Of a DNA stretch of 50,474 nt, positions 42,844 through 50,474 are shown piece after piece. A program made the translations under genes and the position numbers. Under the pieces are notes generated by a model that was not told where the DNA came from, made no database searches, and worked only from the letters and a program-made list of their open reading frames with translations. This DNA is from Archaeoglobaceae archaeon (GTDB taxonomy: Archaea; Halobacteriota; Archaeoglobi; Archaeoglobales; Archaeoglobaceae). Position 1 is the first letter of the stretch. The number at the start of each line of letters is the position of its first letter. Location: positions 1-50,474 of the forward strand of contig JALSOQ010000006.1 in the NCBI GenBank assembly GCA_026986375.1. Direction: 5' to 3'.

Positions 42844-43443
42844 TTCAACGAACCTCACTATCACGTTTTCTAAGTCGTCGAATTCCACCAGAACTCCTTC
42901 TTTCTTGCTTGCCGGCGGAACCTTAACTATCAGAGTATCTTCAAGCTTCGCCACTCCCTTATGCTCGTGGATGTGAGCGCAGAATACGAGCTTCGGTTTC
43001 ACGCTCTCTATCCACTTCCTTATCGCCACGCTTCCCACGTTCTTGTCGCCTATCCAGTCGAAGTATCCGTTGGGAACATCGTGAAATACGGCTATGTCAG
43101 CCTTGAATCCGGCTATGGCCTCCTCTATCTTTTCGTCGTCGAACTCCATGGGCGTGTTGAACGGAGTTACGGAGCTTCCTCCGAATCCGAAAACCTTGAA
43201 TCCTTCTAAATCTACGAGCTTTCCGTGAATGGAAACACCCCTCTCCTCGAGTAAATCCAAAACCTCCTTCCTATCCATGTTACCCGGAACGGCGAAAACC
43301 TTTACCTTTATGGAATCGAGGACCTTCTCCGCAAACTCCGCACCGCCAGCGTTCGTGAAGTCTCCGGCTATAAAAATCGCATCCACATCCTGAGGCAACT
43401 TAACCGGCGTTTCGTGTATGTCGGCGACGACCAAGATTCTCAT
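42835..43443 (-). CDS. YfcE-type metallophosphoesterase
   Basis: 202 aa. Calcineurin-like two-metal motifs are VVADIHETP at residues 4-12, [11 protein letters not shown] near 30, VPGNMD near 54, VFHDVPNG near 116 and CAHIHEHKG near 151. Soluble phosphodiesterase of unknown substrate. Its end overlaps tbp by 9 nt convergently. Confidence 0.88.
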   Translation of the reverse strand: MRILVVADIHETPVKLPQDVDAIFIAGDFTNAGGAEFAEKVLDSIKVKVFAVPGNMDRKEVLDLLEERGVSIHGKLVDLEGFKVFGFGGSSVTPFNTPMEFDDEKIEEAIAGFKADIAVFHDVPNGYFDWIGDKNVGSVAIRKWIESVKPKLVFCAHIHEHKGVAKLEDTLIVKVPPASKKEGVLVEFDDLENVIVRFVELH

Positions 43444-43475
43444 GGTTAAAGATACGTTTCGTTGAATTTAAACTT

Positions 43476-44501
43476 TTACTCTATGGGAAATCTAAGCAGA
43501 GCGGCTATCCCTCCCAAAGACATCAGCCTCTGCCCCGGCTCGAATTCCGTGCTCATTATTACGACCTTCCCCTTCATGGCCTCCACATCTCTCATGAACC
43601 CGTCTATATCCCACTTCTCCCTCTGCTCCCTCAAAAATTCGTCCGCTATCAGCAGAACCTCTATGGCTCCGTAGTCGAACGCCCTTTTAACCTCCTCAAG
43701 CCCGTATGCAACTCTGTCGTTCTTGGCTATCCTTTCGAGCAGAACGTCGATGTATTCCGCCTCCTCCGCCAACCTTATTTCTCCGACTATTCTGTTCAGA
43801 ATCCCACGCTTCAGAACCTCCAAAAATCCTCTCGTCCCTATGCCGGAAGCGTCGCACGTTATTACGTTCCAATCAGGCTTGTGTTCCTTCAAGAATTCCG
43901 CAAAATCCTCTTTCGTGAATCCGGGGCCGGCGACGACTAAATATCTGAAATCGATGCTCTCAAGCTGTCTCATGACCTCGTGAAAGAACTCGATTCTTGC
44001 AGAGCTCTCCTTCCCGTATCCCATCGAAACGTTCGTCAGTTCCTCAACTCCCCACTGCCTCACAACCCCTACGACTGCATCACCCTCCTCTATCGTAACT
44101 ATCACGACTTCGGGTCTCTTCGAAGCTTCCTCAGCCTCCTTAATCCTCTTAAGCTGTTCCTCCTTCCATTCCTCCTTGATTACGCTTATCTCCTTCCCGA
44201 CGGGAACGTTTATCGTATGATAACCTGAATCCTCCACTCCGGCGACTATCCTACCCGTTATTCTCAACCTGTTGGCAAACTTGTGAAACTCCACCCTCTC
44301 CACCTCTATACCCAGCCTGACTGTGACCTTTTCCTTGTCGCTCCTAAGCTTGTCTGAGCTCTCCCTTACCCTCTTCGTCCAAGCGAACACGATGTCTCCG
44401 GGCTCGATTATAAACTTGAGATGCCAGAGATCGTCCAAATTCTCGGGAATCAGCTTGATCTCGCCCTTTCTACCCTTCAACTGCTCCTCGACGATTATCA
44501 T
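43476..44501 (-). CDS. pelA: Pelota (archaeal Dom34) ribosome rescue factor
   Basis: 341 aa from the ATG at 44501 (MIIVEEQLKGRKGEIKLIPENLDDLWHL), which matches family N-termini; a longer frame to 44570 would overlap the upstream gene. Pelota works with aABCE1 and aEF1A to split stalled ribosomes. The N-terminal Sm-like domain, the central eRF1-like domain (VVAGPGFTKEDFAEFL) and the C-terminal L7Ae-like domain (VAYGLEEVKRAFDYGAIEVLLIAD) are all recognisable. Confidence 0.93.
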   Translation of the reverse strand: MIIVEEQLKGRKGEIKLIPENLDDLWHLKFIIEPGDIVFAWTKRVRESSDKLRSDKEKVTVRLGIEVERVEFHKFANRLRITGRIVAGVEDSGYHTINVPVGKEISVIKEEWKEEQLKRIKEAEEASKRPEVVIVTIEEGDAVVGVVRQWGVEELTNVSMGYGKESSARIEFFHEVMRQLESIDFRYLVVAGPGFTKEDFAEFLKEHKPDWNVITCDASGIGTRGFLEVLKRGILNRIVGEIRLAEEAEYIDVLLERIAKNDRVAYGLEEVKRAFDYGAIEVLLIADEFLREQREKWDIDGFMRDVEAMKGKVVIMSTEFEPGQRLMSLGGIAALLRFPIE

Positions 44502-44527
44502 GATACCCGATCGGACGATGGACTTAA

Positions 44528-45043
44528 CTAATTTGTCGATCCGAGACATTCGATCGCCTTGCGTATGCATCCGTGCCTGAAGCTGAAGAAACCCGAGAAC
44601 ACGGCGTTCGCTATGGTCAAAGCGAAGAGAATCTTCGACGAGGTTGGATCGTAACCGGCGATGAACGCGATAACGAGAGGAGAGAACATCGAAGCCAAGG
44701 GGCCTGCGAGGAACATCACGAAACCCCTCAACCCCTTCGGCCTTTCCGCGAGTTTGAGGGTCATGAAGACCTTCGCAGACATCAGCTTGGATAGAATCGG
44801 AATTCCAGCTTTAGACAGCATGGATTTCGATAAAAAGTAGTATCTGAACCTTATTCCCAAAATTCTGCCGACGACATAGTGGCCGAGGCAGTGGGAGAAG
44901 TAGAGCATTGCAAACCAGCAGACGATCAAAACTACGATCCTGAAGGGATAATCTAAAAGGTATGCGTTCTTCGCCAACGTAACGGCGGAAATCAGAGCGA
45001 TTAAAGATACGGTGTTTCCGATAGTAAGAGAAAACTTGGGCAT
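44528..45043 (-). CDS. membrane protein resembling a degenerate site-2 protease
   Basis: 171 aa with about four hydrophobic helices. FSHCLGHYVVGRILGIRFRYYF near residue 50 looks like an M50 (S2P) active-site helix in which the Glu of HExxH is Cys (HCLGH). RGFVMFLAGPLASM follows as in S2P proteins, but the usual second metal motif with Asp near the C-terminus is replaced by FSGFFSFRHG. It is therefore probably not a protease, perhaps a regulator or chaperone. Transcribed toward pelota. Confidence 0.65.
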   Translation of the reverse strand: MPKFSLTIGNTVSLIALISAVTLAKNAYLLDYPFRIVVLIVCWFAMLYFSHCLGHYVVGRILGIRFRYYFLSKSMLSKAGIPILSKLMSAKVFMTLKLAERPKGLRGFVMFLAGPLASMFSPLVIAFIAGYDPTSSKILFALTIANAVFSGFFSFRHGCIRKAIECLGSTN

Positions 45044-45162
45044 ACCAGCGAATCCCCGAACGACCCGATAACGTTTGCGAAATGCTCTGTATTGCTCTAT
45101 TGAAAATTAATGCCAAAGATCATGGAGATAAATTTTTATCCTAACTTTACAAATTTGAAAGT

Positions 45163-45360
45163 ATGAGTGAAGTTTTGGAATTGCTTAAAGCAATTAAAGA
45201 GAAACTTGATGAGATCGATGAAAAGATTGAGAACTTTATGGGATTCTTTGATTTGAGCGAAGAAGAGCTTAAAATGATTGAGAAGGATTTGGAAGCCTAC
45301 GAGAAAGGAGAACTCGATCTCATTGATTTAAAGACCGCAAAGAGGTTGTTGAATGTTTGA
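45163..45360 (+). CDS. putative antitoxin of a RelE-type pair
   Basis: 65 aa, strongly acidic and helical (LLKAIKEKLDEIDEKIENF), ending DLIDLKTAKRLLNV. It overlaps the RelE-like gene by 8 nt, the normal antitoxin-first order. No DNA-binding domain is obvious. TATA-like GATAAATTTTTAT at 45127-45139 is about 28 nt upstream. The pair is richer in A and T than its neighbours, in line with horizontal arrival. Confidence 0.75.
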   Translation: MSEVLELLKAIKEKLDEIDEKIENFMGFFDLSEEELKMIEKDLEAYEKGELDLIDLKTAKRLLNV

Positions 45361-45610
45361 GGTGTTTCTTCACAGAAGAGTTTTGAAGTTCCTCGAAAAT
45401 CTAAGAGAAAAAGACAAAAAGAAGGTATTCCAAGCAATTGAGAAGTTGAGCGATCCATTTTCTCAGCCCTACGAGAAGCTTAGGGGAAAGAAGAACATTT
45501 ACAGAATCGTTGTCGGGAATTATCGCATTATCTACCACGTCGATAAGAAAAACAAGATTGTTTCCGTTCTTTTAGTCGATAAGAGGGAGAGGGTTTACGA
45601 TCGTTTGTAG
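45353..45610 (+). CDS. relE: RelE/ParE family toxin
   Basis: 85 aa with the compact RelE fold: VFLHRRVLKFLENL, QAIEKLSDPF, EKLRGKKNIYRIVVGNYRIIYHVD and VLLVDKRERVYDRL. The Arg-Tyr-Arg stretch in YRIVVGNYRIIY and the terminal Arg/Tyr correspond to the RNA-cleaving surface of RelE mRNA interferases. Small, basic, and translationally coupled to the acidic upstream partner. Confidence 0.88.
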   Translation: MFEVFLHRRVLKFLENLREKDKKKVFQAIEKLSDPFSQPYEKLRGKKNIYRIVVGNYRIIYHVDKKNKIVSVLLVDKRERVYDRL

Positions 45611-45742
45611 TTCTTATAATCTCCAAACAGACTCTGCAAATCATCACAAAATCGTTCATATTGGCTGGCTAAGCAGTTAGCTAATTTTCAACAAAGTACT
45701 TACGAAACGTATATGTTGCATTCGGGATCAGACCATCTTGCC

Positions 45743-46186
45743 ATGAACTTCAAGATCGAGTGGATCACGGTTTCGGCGGTCGTTTATTCTACGGAGGATA
45801 AGGAGAAGGTAGGAGAAGCCATGGCCACCCTATTTCCGTTCGAATTCGAGATAATGGTCAGCGAAGCGAAGGGGCACTTCGGAAATCCCCTGCTCTACTT
45901 GGAGGTTGAGTTGAAGAAGAGGAGGGAAATAAAGGAGTTCTGGAACTATCTGATGGAGCTTTTGGGAGATCAGAGGAGATTTCTGATAAACCTTCTCGAA
46001 GAAAAGGTGGACGCTCAGGGAGTTTTACATATAAGGATAGACAAGCAGAAGGCGTATCTGGGGGAGGTCAAGCTCACGGAGGGAGGGGATGCGATAGTCG
46101 TCAAGGTTAAGATAGTCACTTATCCGGCGAAGAGGGAGAAGATAATGGAGGCGGCGAAGGAGCTCATAGAGAAGGGATACCGATGA
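45743..46186 (+). CDS. COG1325-type RNA-binding exosome-associated protein
   Basis: 147 aa from the ATG at 45743 (MNFKIEWITVSAVVYSTEDKEKV); ten in-frame codons upstream overlap the promoter region (GTATATG near 45710). The alternating beta/alpha pattern with AKGHFGNPLLYLEVELKKR and HIRIDKQKAYLGEVKL fits the archaeal COG1325 family, predicted to act with the exosome. It overlaps the RNase P gene by 4 nt. Confidence 0.8.
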   Translation: MNFKIEWITVSAVVYSTEDKEKVGEAMATLFPFEFEIMVSEAKGHFGNPLLYLEVELKKRREIKEFWNYLMELLGDQRRFLINLLEEKVDAQGVLHIRIDKQKAYLGEVKLTEGGDAIVVKVKIVTYPAKREKIMEAAKELIEKGYR

Positions 46187-46794
46187 TCGACTTCGTAAGG
46201 TTCGTCCCGGATTCGAGGGCTTACAATCTGGGTTTTGAAAGGTTCGTAGTCTTTTCGGAGAATCCGTCGGAACTTCCAGATTCCGTTCTTAAAGGTTACT
46301 TAATAAGGGCGGAAAACGGAAAAGAACTGATAGAAAAGCTGAGAAGGGCTAAGAGGAATTGGATGGTAGGTGTCATCGGAGATTTAAAGGTTATCAGAAG
46401 TGCCGTAATGAGGTGGAGGGTCGATCTCATTCTGGATTTTCCGGGAAGGGAGATGGACTACGTTACGGTTAAGATGGCGAAGGAGAAGGACGTTGCGATA
46501 GAGATTTCCATTTCCAAATTCCTGAATTCGGAGGGATTGAGAAGGCTGAGACTCGTTGAGGAAACTATCGATTTGATTAGAATAGTAAGGAAGTTCGACG
46601 CCCCCTTCGTTTTAACGTCCGGAGCTTCCGATTTCTACGAAATGAGACCCAAGAGGCAGATAATGGAATTCTTCGAAATTTTAGGAGCGGACGTTGAGAG
46701 GGCTGAACGCTGGATGGAAAGACTCGTCAGACGTTACACGGATCCGAACTATATTATGGACGGACTCGAAATAGAGGAAAATTTTAAATTTTAG
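46183..46794 (+). CDS. rnp3: RNase P protein component 3 (Rpp30)
   Basis: 203 aa PHP-like TIM barrel. It is recognised from the strand order and blocks such as VRFVPDSRAYNLGFERF, GDLKVIRSAVMRWRVDLILDFPGREMDYV, VAIEISISKFL and FVLTSGASDFYEMRPKRQI. It assists the RNase P RNA in 5' tRNA maturation with Pop5, Rpp21 and Rpp29. The pairing with the COG1325 gene is common in euryarchaea. Confidence 0.9.
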   Translation: MIDFVRFVPDSRAYNLGFERFVVFSENPSELPDSVLKGYLIRAENGKELIEKLRRAKRNWMVGVIGDLKVIRSAVMRWRVDLILDFPGREMDYVTVKMAKEKDVAIEISISKFLNSEGLRRLRLVEETIDLIRIVRKFDAPFVLTSGASDFYEMRPKRQIMEFFEILGADVERAERWMERLVRRYTDPNYIMDGLEIEENFKF

Positions 46795-46809
46795 CCGTTA
46801 ACGACAGTC

Positions 46810-47658
46810 ATGGAAATAGAGTTAAAACCGATAGGCTTCGTCGTTGAAGAAAATGTGGTAGAAATTCTTCCCGAATTCGAACCAGCTTTGAAGGGTTTGG
46901 ACAGGCACGATCTCTTGTGGATCCTCTACCACTTTCACGAAGCGGAAGAGGCGTTACTCGTTCATCCTCGCAAGGGTAAGGGGGTTAAAGGAGCTTTCTC
47001 CACTCGTTCTCCTAAGAGGCCTAATAGAATAGGCATGACCGCGGTTAGGCTTTTAAAGGTCGATGGGAGAAAGTTAGTTGTTCAGGGGCTGGACGCGATC
47101 GTGGGAAGTCCCGTTCTGGATGTTAAGCCCTACGCGGAGGTGTTCGATCTGCCGTTTGGGAGCGTTCTGTGTATGGAGGACATTCGTAAGAGAATCCTCC
47201 ACGACAAGCTCATAGAGGACTACATAGATCTGGAAGTCCAGCTTCAGCCTAACGGTTTCGACTGCACTCTGAGAAAGGTTGCGAGAATAAAGGGAACTGC
47301 GAGAATCGATTTCCATTCTAAGGAGTTGCCCGAAGTCGAGGATATTCCTTTCGACGACGAAGGCTGGGTGTTTCTGCCCAAAGGATTTTACAAGGTCTAT
47401 TTGAACGAGGTCGTAAATCTGCCGAAAAACCTTATGGCTTTTGGTAGGCCGAGATCTACTCTCATAAGAGTAGGAGCGAACATTCTTACAGCCGTGTGGG
47501 ATGCCGGTTACAGAGGGAGGAGTGAAGTTGGATTGGTCGTTTACAACGAAAACGGAATATGGTTGAGAAGAAATGCGAGGATAATGCAGTTGGTTTTTGT
47601 AAAGTTAAGTTGCGAGACTAAGCCTTACGAGGGAAGTTACCAGCACGAGAACTTATGA
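46810..47658 (+). CDS. TrmO-like (UPF0066) domain fused to a dUTPase/dCTP deaminase-like domain
   Basis: 282 aa in a single open frame. Residues 1-115 form a TrmO/TsaA beta-barrel (LKPIGFVVEENVVEILPEFEPALKGL; STRSPKRPNRIGMTAVRLL; DAIVGSPVLDVKPY), which methylates t6A37 in tRNA with SAM. From about residue 120 a trimeric dUTPase-family domain follows: DYIDLEVQLQPNGFDCTLR, GRPRSTLIRVG, AVWDAGYRGRSEVGLVVYN and ARIMQLVFVKL. The junction lies near FGSVLCMEDIRKRI. The two activities have no obvious link. Domain calls firm; the fusion looks genuine. Confidence 0.85.
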   Translation: MEIELKPIGFVVEENVVEILPEFEPALKGLDRHDLLWILYHFHEAEEALLVHPRKGKGVKGAFSTRSPKRPNRIGMTAVRLLKVDGRKLVVQGLDAIVGSPVLDVKPYAEVFDLPFGSVLCMEDIRKRILHDKLIEDYIDLEVQLQPNGFDCTLRKVARIKGTARIDFHSKELPEVEDIPFDDEGWVFLPKGFYKVYLNEVVNLPKNLMAFGRPRSTLIRVGANILTAVWDAGYRGRSEVGLVVYNENGIWLRRNARIMQLVFVKLSCETKPYEGSYQHENL

Positions 47659-48449
47659 TAGAATCAGTAATAGCGTTTCTGGTCGCGTTCTTCACCTCCC
47701 AAGCCGGAATTTCTGGAGCGTTCCTACTACTTCCGATTCAGATCTCCCTTTTAGGAATAACATCACCGATGGCGAGCTCGACTAATTTGGCCTACAACCT
47801 GATAGCCATCCCGAGCGGAGTGTATAGATACAGAAAGGAGGGTAGATTTCTGCCGGAGTTGGCGGTCTCGATACTCGCCGGAAGCATACCGGGCATCGTT
47901 TTGGGATCCCTTTTGAGGATAGATTTCATGCCTGAAAGCGTATTCAAGAAGTTCGTTGGAATCGTTCTGCTCTACTTCGGTTTTAGACTCGTAATTGCGA
48001 GAAAGAGAAGATATGATATAGGAGAAGTGAGAATTGTCAAAAGAAGTCTTATTAGGATGGAATTCGAATTTGGGGGTAAGACTTTCAGTTTCAGCCCGCC
48101 GATAATCACCGGACTGTCGTTCTTGATAGGAATAGTGGCCGGAGCTTACGGTGTCGGAGGTGGAGCATTGATTACGCCGTTGCTCGTAACGACTTTCGGC
48201 CTACCGATATACGTCACCGCCGGAGCGACTCTTCTGAGCACGTTCGTGTCATCTTCAGTTGGAGTGGTCTCCTACACAATCATGGGTTATCCACCGAACC
48301 TGAGACTCGCCTTCCTCTTCGGCATTGGTGGTTTTGCGGGTATGTATTGCGGTGCGAGAATGCAGAGGAAAATGAGCGAGAAGGCCGTAAGGATTATGCT
48401 CGCGTTCTTAGTCTTTGCCTTAGCTTTTAGATACCTCCTAAATTCTTAG
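47655..48449 (+). CDS. TauE/SafE family permease
   Basis: 264 aa with about eight helices arranged as two halves, each with a GxxxGxGG-like stretch (SILAGSIPGIVLGSLL; LIGIVAGAYGVGGGALITPLL). The family exports sulfite, sulfonates or related anions. In a sulfite-reducing organism sulfite efflux is an attractive but unproven role. It overlaps the TrmO-dUTPase gene by 4 nt. Confidence 0.85.
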   Translation: MIESVIAFLVAFFTSQAGISGAFLLLPIQISLLGITSPMASSTNLAYNLIAIPSGVYRYRKEGRFLPELAVSILAGSIPGIVLGSLLRIDFMPESVFKKFVGIVLLYFGFRLVIARKRRYDIGEVRIVKRSLIRMEFEFGGKTFSFSPPIITGLSFLIGIVAGAYGVGGGALITPLLVTTFGLPIYVTAGATLLSTFVSSSVGVVSYTIMGYPPNLRLAFLFGIGGFAGMYCGARMQRKMSEKAVRIMLAFLVFALAFRYLLNS

Positions 48450-48485
48450 GAAAGCTTTTATTCAAATGCTCTCGATTTCGCTTGC

Positions 48486-48953
48486 ATGGTCAGAGTCGTA
48501 GCGACTGGAACATTTGACATAATCCATCCCGGCCACATAAGGTTTTTAGAGGAGGCTAAGAAATTGGGTGACGAGCTAATAGTGATCGTAGCGAGAGAAA
48601 AAAACGTCAGACACAAACCTAAACCGATAATACCAGAGGAGCAGAGGAGGAGGGTCGTTGAAGCTTTGAAACCCGTAGATAAGGCGATTTTGGGGGATGA
48701 GAACGACATGTTCAAACCGATAATGGAACTAAAACCGGATATAATAGCATTGGGTCACGACCAGCACTTCGACGAGAAGAAGCTCGAAGAAGAGCTAAGG
48801 AAAAGGGGTTTAAAGACTAAAGTCGTTAGAATTACTGCCAAGGAGGATTGCGAGTTCTGTTCGAGCACGAAGATAATTAAGAGGATCGTGGATGTCGTCA
48901 AGGAGAGGTTAAAAGAATACGAGGAATTTTTCAGGAGCAGAGGAATAGAGTAA
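48486..48953 (+). CDS. ribL: FAD synthase RibL
   Basis: 155-aa nucleotidyltransferase. The adenylyl-transfer motif TGTFDIIHPGHIRFLEEAK (residues 7-25), VAREKNV and the C-terminal CSSTKIIKRI are typical of archaeal RibL, which makes FAD from FMN and ATP or CTP. Cys residues in AKEDCEFCSS match the redox-sensitive pair reported for this family. AAGCTTTTATTC at 48452-48463 is about 28 nt upstream. Confidence 0.88.
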   Translation: MVRVVATGTFDIIHPGHIRFLEEAKKLGDELIVIVAREKNVRHKPKPIIPEEQRRRVVEALKPVDKAILGDENDMFKPIMELKPDIIALGHDQHFDEKKLEEELRKRGLKTKVVRITAKEDCEFCSSTKIIKRIVDVVKERLKEYEEFFRSRGIE

Positions 48954-50186
48954 CTACTTCTTTCCAACGACCTCGCTCCACTTCTTCTCCCAATACTCTC
49001 TTATAACTTCCAACGCTATCAGCTTTTCACCGCTCAGGAACCTTATGCAAGCTCCTCCGGCTACGGAAACGTGATCCATCTTCTTGTCTATTCCCATCAT
49101 CCTCGCCGCCGTGGATATGTGTCCTCCGCCAACTACTGAATACCCGGCCTTAGCAACCGCCTTTAGAATCTCAAAAGTTCCCAACGTAAACCTCTCGTCC
49201 TCGAAAACTCCAGCCGGCCCGTTTATCACCGCCACGTCGAACTTGGGTATCTCTTCGGACAGCATCGATATAGTCTCGATTCCTACATCCATTATCTTCG
49301 CCCTTCCGTCGAACTTGTCGAGGGGAACATCCTTTCTTACTCCGTTTACTTCAACTCCGACATCCACCGGCAGAACTATCTTGTCCTTGAACTTCTCGTA
49401 TAGCTCCTTCATCTCCTCATCGTTCACACCTTCCTTGTTCTCCTCTACAACCTTCCTGTTCACCTCTCCTATGTCCTTTCCGGAGAGCATTAGGAAGTAG
49501 TTGGCCACTACGCCCGTCAAAACGACTTTGTCGGCTATTCCCTTGGTAAGAACGTTCTTCATTACCTTCACCGCATCCTCTATCTTCACCCCTCCCAAGA
49601 TGAAGACCTTCCTCCCCTCGCTCCTCAAAGCCCTGCTCAAGGCGGAGATCTCCTTCTCGACGAGCCTTCCGACTACGGACGGCAGAACGGGAGGAAATCC
49701 TATTAGAGAGGCGTGAGGCCTGTGACAGGCTGAAAAGGCGTCGTTTACGAAGAGGTCGAAGTTATCCTTGAGCTTCCTTACCATGTGAGAGTTCGCGTGC
49801 TCCTCTGCACTCCTCTTAAGTTGCTCTTCAGAATAAAATCGGACGTTTTCGAGCAGAATAACATCTCCGGCTTTCATCCTCTTTATTTCCTCAACGACTC
49901 TGTTGCTGAATATCTCGTCCAAGTAAACGACTTCCCTCCCCAAAAGTTCCGACAGAACCTTGGCGTGAACTTCGAGAGTCGTGAAATCTTTTTTCCCCGG
50001 CCTGCTTTGGTGTGCGAGGACTACGACCTTAGCGTTTTCCAAATCCCTGAGGGTCGGAACGTGACTTTCGAAACGGGTCGTGTCGAGTATCGTGGAGTTC
50101 ACGATAGGAGCGTTTATGTCAACTCTGAGCAGGACGGATTTACCATCGTAATCGACATCGTCGAGAGTGGGAAGTCCGTCTATCAT
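48954..50186 (-). CDS. pgk: phosphoglycerate kinase
   Basis: 410 aa. Substrate and nucleotide motifs are clear: VLLRVDINAPIVNSTILDTTRFESHVPTL near the start, VVLAHQSRPG, VNDAFSACHRPHASLIGFP, FILGGVKIEDAVKVM, DVAVINGPAGVFE and VVGGGHISTAA. It transfers phosphate between 1,3-bisphosphoglycerate and ADP in gluconeogenesis or glycolysis. A leftward TATA-like GTTTTATAATC at 50204-50214 is about 25 nt ahead, so the transcript is probably leaderless. Confidence 0.95.
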   Translation of the reverse strand: MIDGLPTLDDVDYDGKSVLLRVDINAPIVNSTILDTTRFESHVPTLRDLENAKVVVLAHQSRPGKKDFTTLEVHAKVLSELLGREVVYLDEIFSNRVVEEIKRMKAGDVILLENVRFYSEEQLKRSAEEHANSHMVRKLKDNFDLFVNDAFSACHRPHASLIGFPPVLPSVVGRLVEKEISALSRALRSEGRKVFILGGVKIEDAVKVMKNVLTKGIADKVVLTGVVANYFLMLSGKDIGEVNRKVVEENKEGVNDEEMKELYEKFKDKIVLPVDVGVEVNGVRKDVPLDKFDGRAKIMDVGIETISMLSEEIPKFDVAVINGPAGVFEDERFTLGTFEILKAVAKAGYSVVGGGHISTAARMMGIDKKMDHVSVAGGACIRFLSGEKLIALEVIREYWEKKWSEVVGKK

Positions 50187-50267
50187 CGAAATTAATGCGA
50201 TTGGTGATTATAAAACTCATTCGTTTTCGGTCGATAAAGGATTTATAGCATCCACGGTAATATTCGA

Positions 50268-50327
50268 GGGATGATGACTGCGGCCGTATCTGACGAAAGG
50301 ATGATGATTAGTTCCAGCCCTGATCCC
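50268..50327 (+). ncRNA. C/D-box guide sRNA
   Basis: All four boxes occur in order: C ATGATGA (50271-50277), D' CTGA (50290-50293), C' ATGATGA (50301-50307) and D CTGA (50320-50323). GGG before C pairs with CCC after D to close the terminal kink-turn stem. The two 12-nt spacers are the standard archaeal length. Guides are CTGCGGCCGTAT before D' and TTAGTTCCAGCC before D, so targets should read AUACGGCCG and GGCUGGAAC, with 2'-O-methyl on the fifth base of each. GGATTTATAG at 50239-50248 gives it its own TATA. The 150 nt that follow show nothing else I can identify. Confidence 0.88.
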
Positions 50328-50474
50328 TTCGGCTAAATGTGATTTTAGGAGGTTTATAGGGTTTTGATTTCGAAGAGGACGGATTTTATTGGATCTGGCA
50401 TGATTTGATTTAGTTTTAGTATTGATAAAACTTATATTTTTTGCTTTGAGGTTTTGGGGAATAAAGAGACGAGA

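Overview
The window looks like chromosome from a hyperthermophilic, sulfite- or sulfate-reducing euryarchaeon of the Archaeoglobales. It carries TFB, TBP, Gar1, Pelota, Nip7, RNase P Rpp30 and archaemetzincin. It also has a dsrOPMKJ (hme) respiratory operon with DsrC, a C1-carrier gene (mfnF), and AT-rich TATA elements about 25-30 nt ahead of many start codons, which fits leaderless transcription. The archaeal assignment is very strong; the order is inferred from the Dsr/Hme gene set and protein style. No rRNA, CRISPR array, insertion sequence or prophage was seen.

Layout. Positions 1-2750 are an AT-rich accessory segment. It holds a DUF5131 protein cut by the window edge, its usual partner TcmP (with a probable frameshift near its end), an unrecognised 239-aa gene and a set of degenerate repeats. 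From 2749 the core genome begins with gar1-tfb, whose reading frames overlap by 89 nt. A metal ABC transporter with a NikR-like regulator (3981-6871) and spermidine synthase follow. A leftward cluster (7674-10775) joins APS kinase, an alkaline-phosphatase-superfamily enzyme, a DHH phosphoesterase and a small RHH protein. Next come ksgA and a HemK-like methylase, a frameshifted membrane-anchored gene with a 37-aa membrane microprotein, and a large DHH/OB/S1 protein.

Positions 15651-21920 carry a histidine kinase preceded by a 27-codon response-regulator remnant, and the pstSCAB-phoU operon ending with an AbrB-PhoU fusion. From 22112 to 28436 there are biosynthetic and RNA-processing genes: hisH, nip7, thrC, a PhnP-like hydrolase, mfnF, a PRC-barrel gene and thg1.

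Positions 28429-38210 are the energy-conservation heart. dsrO-P-M-K-J run leftward, dsrC runs rightward, a CbiA-type amidase (possibly a siroheme amidase) runs leftward, and a second DsrMK-like pair runs rightward. TatC at 40816-41550 is the kind of translocase that the twin-arginine signal on DsrO needs. The model is that menaquinol oxidation by DsrMK/OP feeds electrons toward DsrC persulfide/trisulfide chemistry.

Positions 38220-50474 hold an HDAC-like deacetylase, TrpB2, archaemetzincin, tRNA-Thr(TGT), TBP, Pelota, a degenerate site-2-protease-like membrane protein, a RelE-type toxin-antitoxin pair, exosome/RNase P genes, a TrmO-dUTPase fusion, a TauE/SafE permease, RibL and Pgk. At the right edge is a clear, previously unlabelled C/D-box sRNA gene with its own TATA element.

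No single spectacular new system stands out. The best leads are the dual-coding gar1/tfb overlap, the C/D sRNA, the candidate PAPS/pAp gene cluster, the receiver remnant in front of the kinase, the TrmO-dUTPase fusion, and symmetric operators in several divergent promoters.
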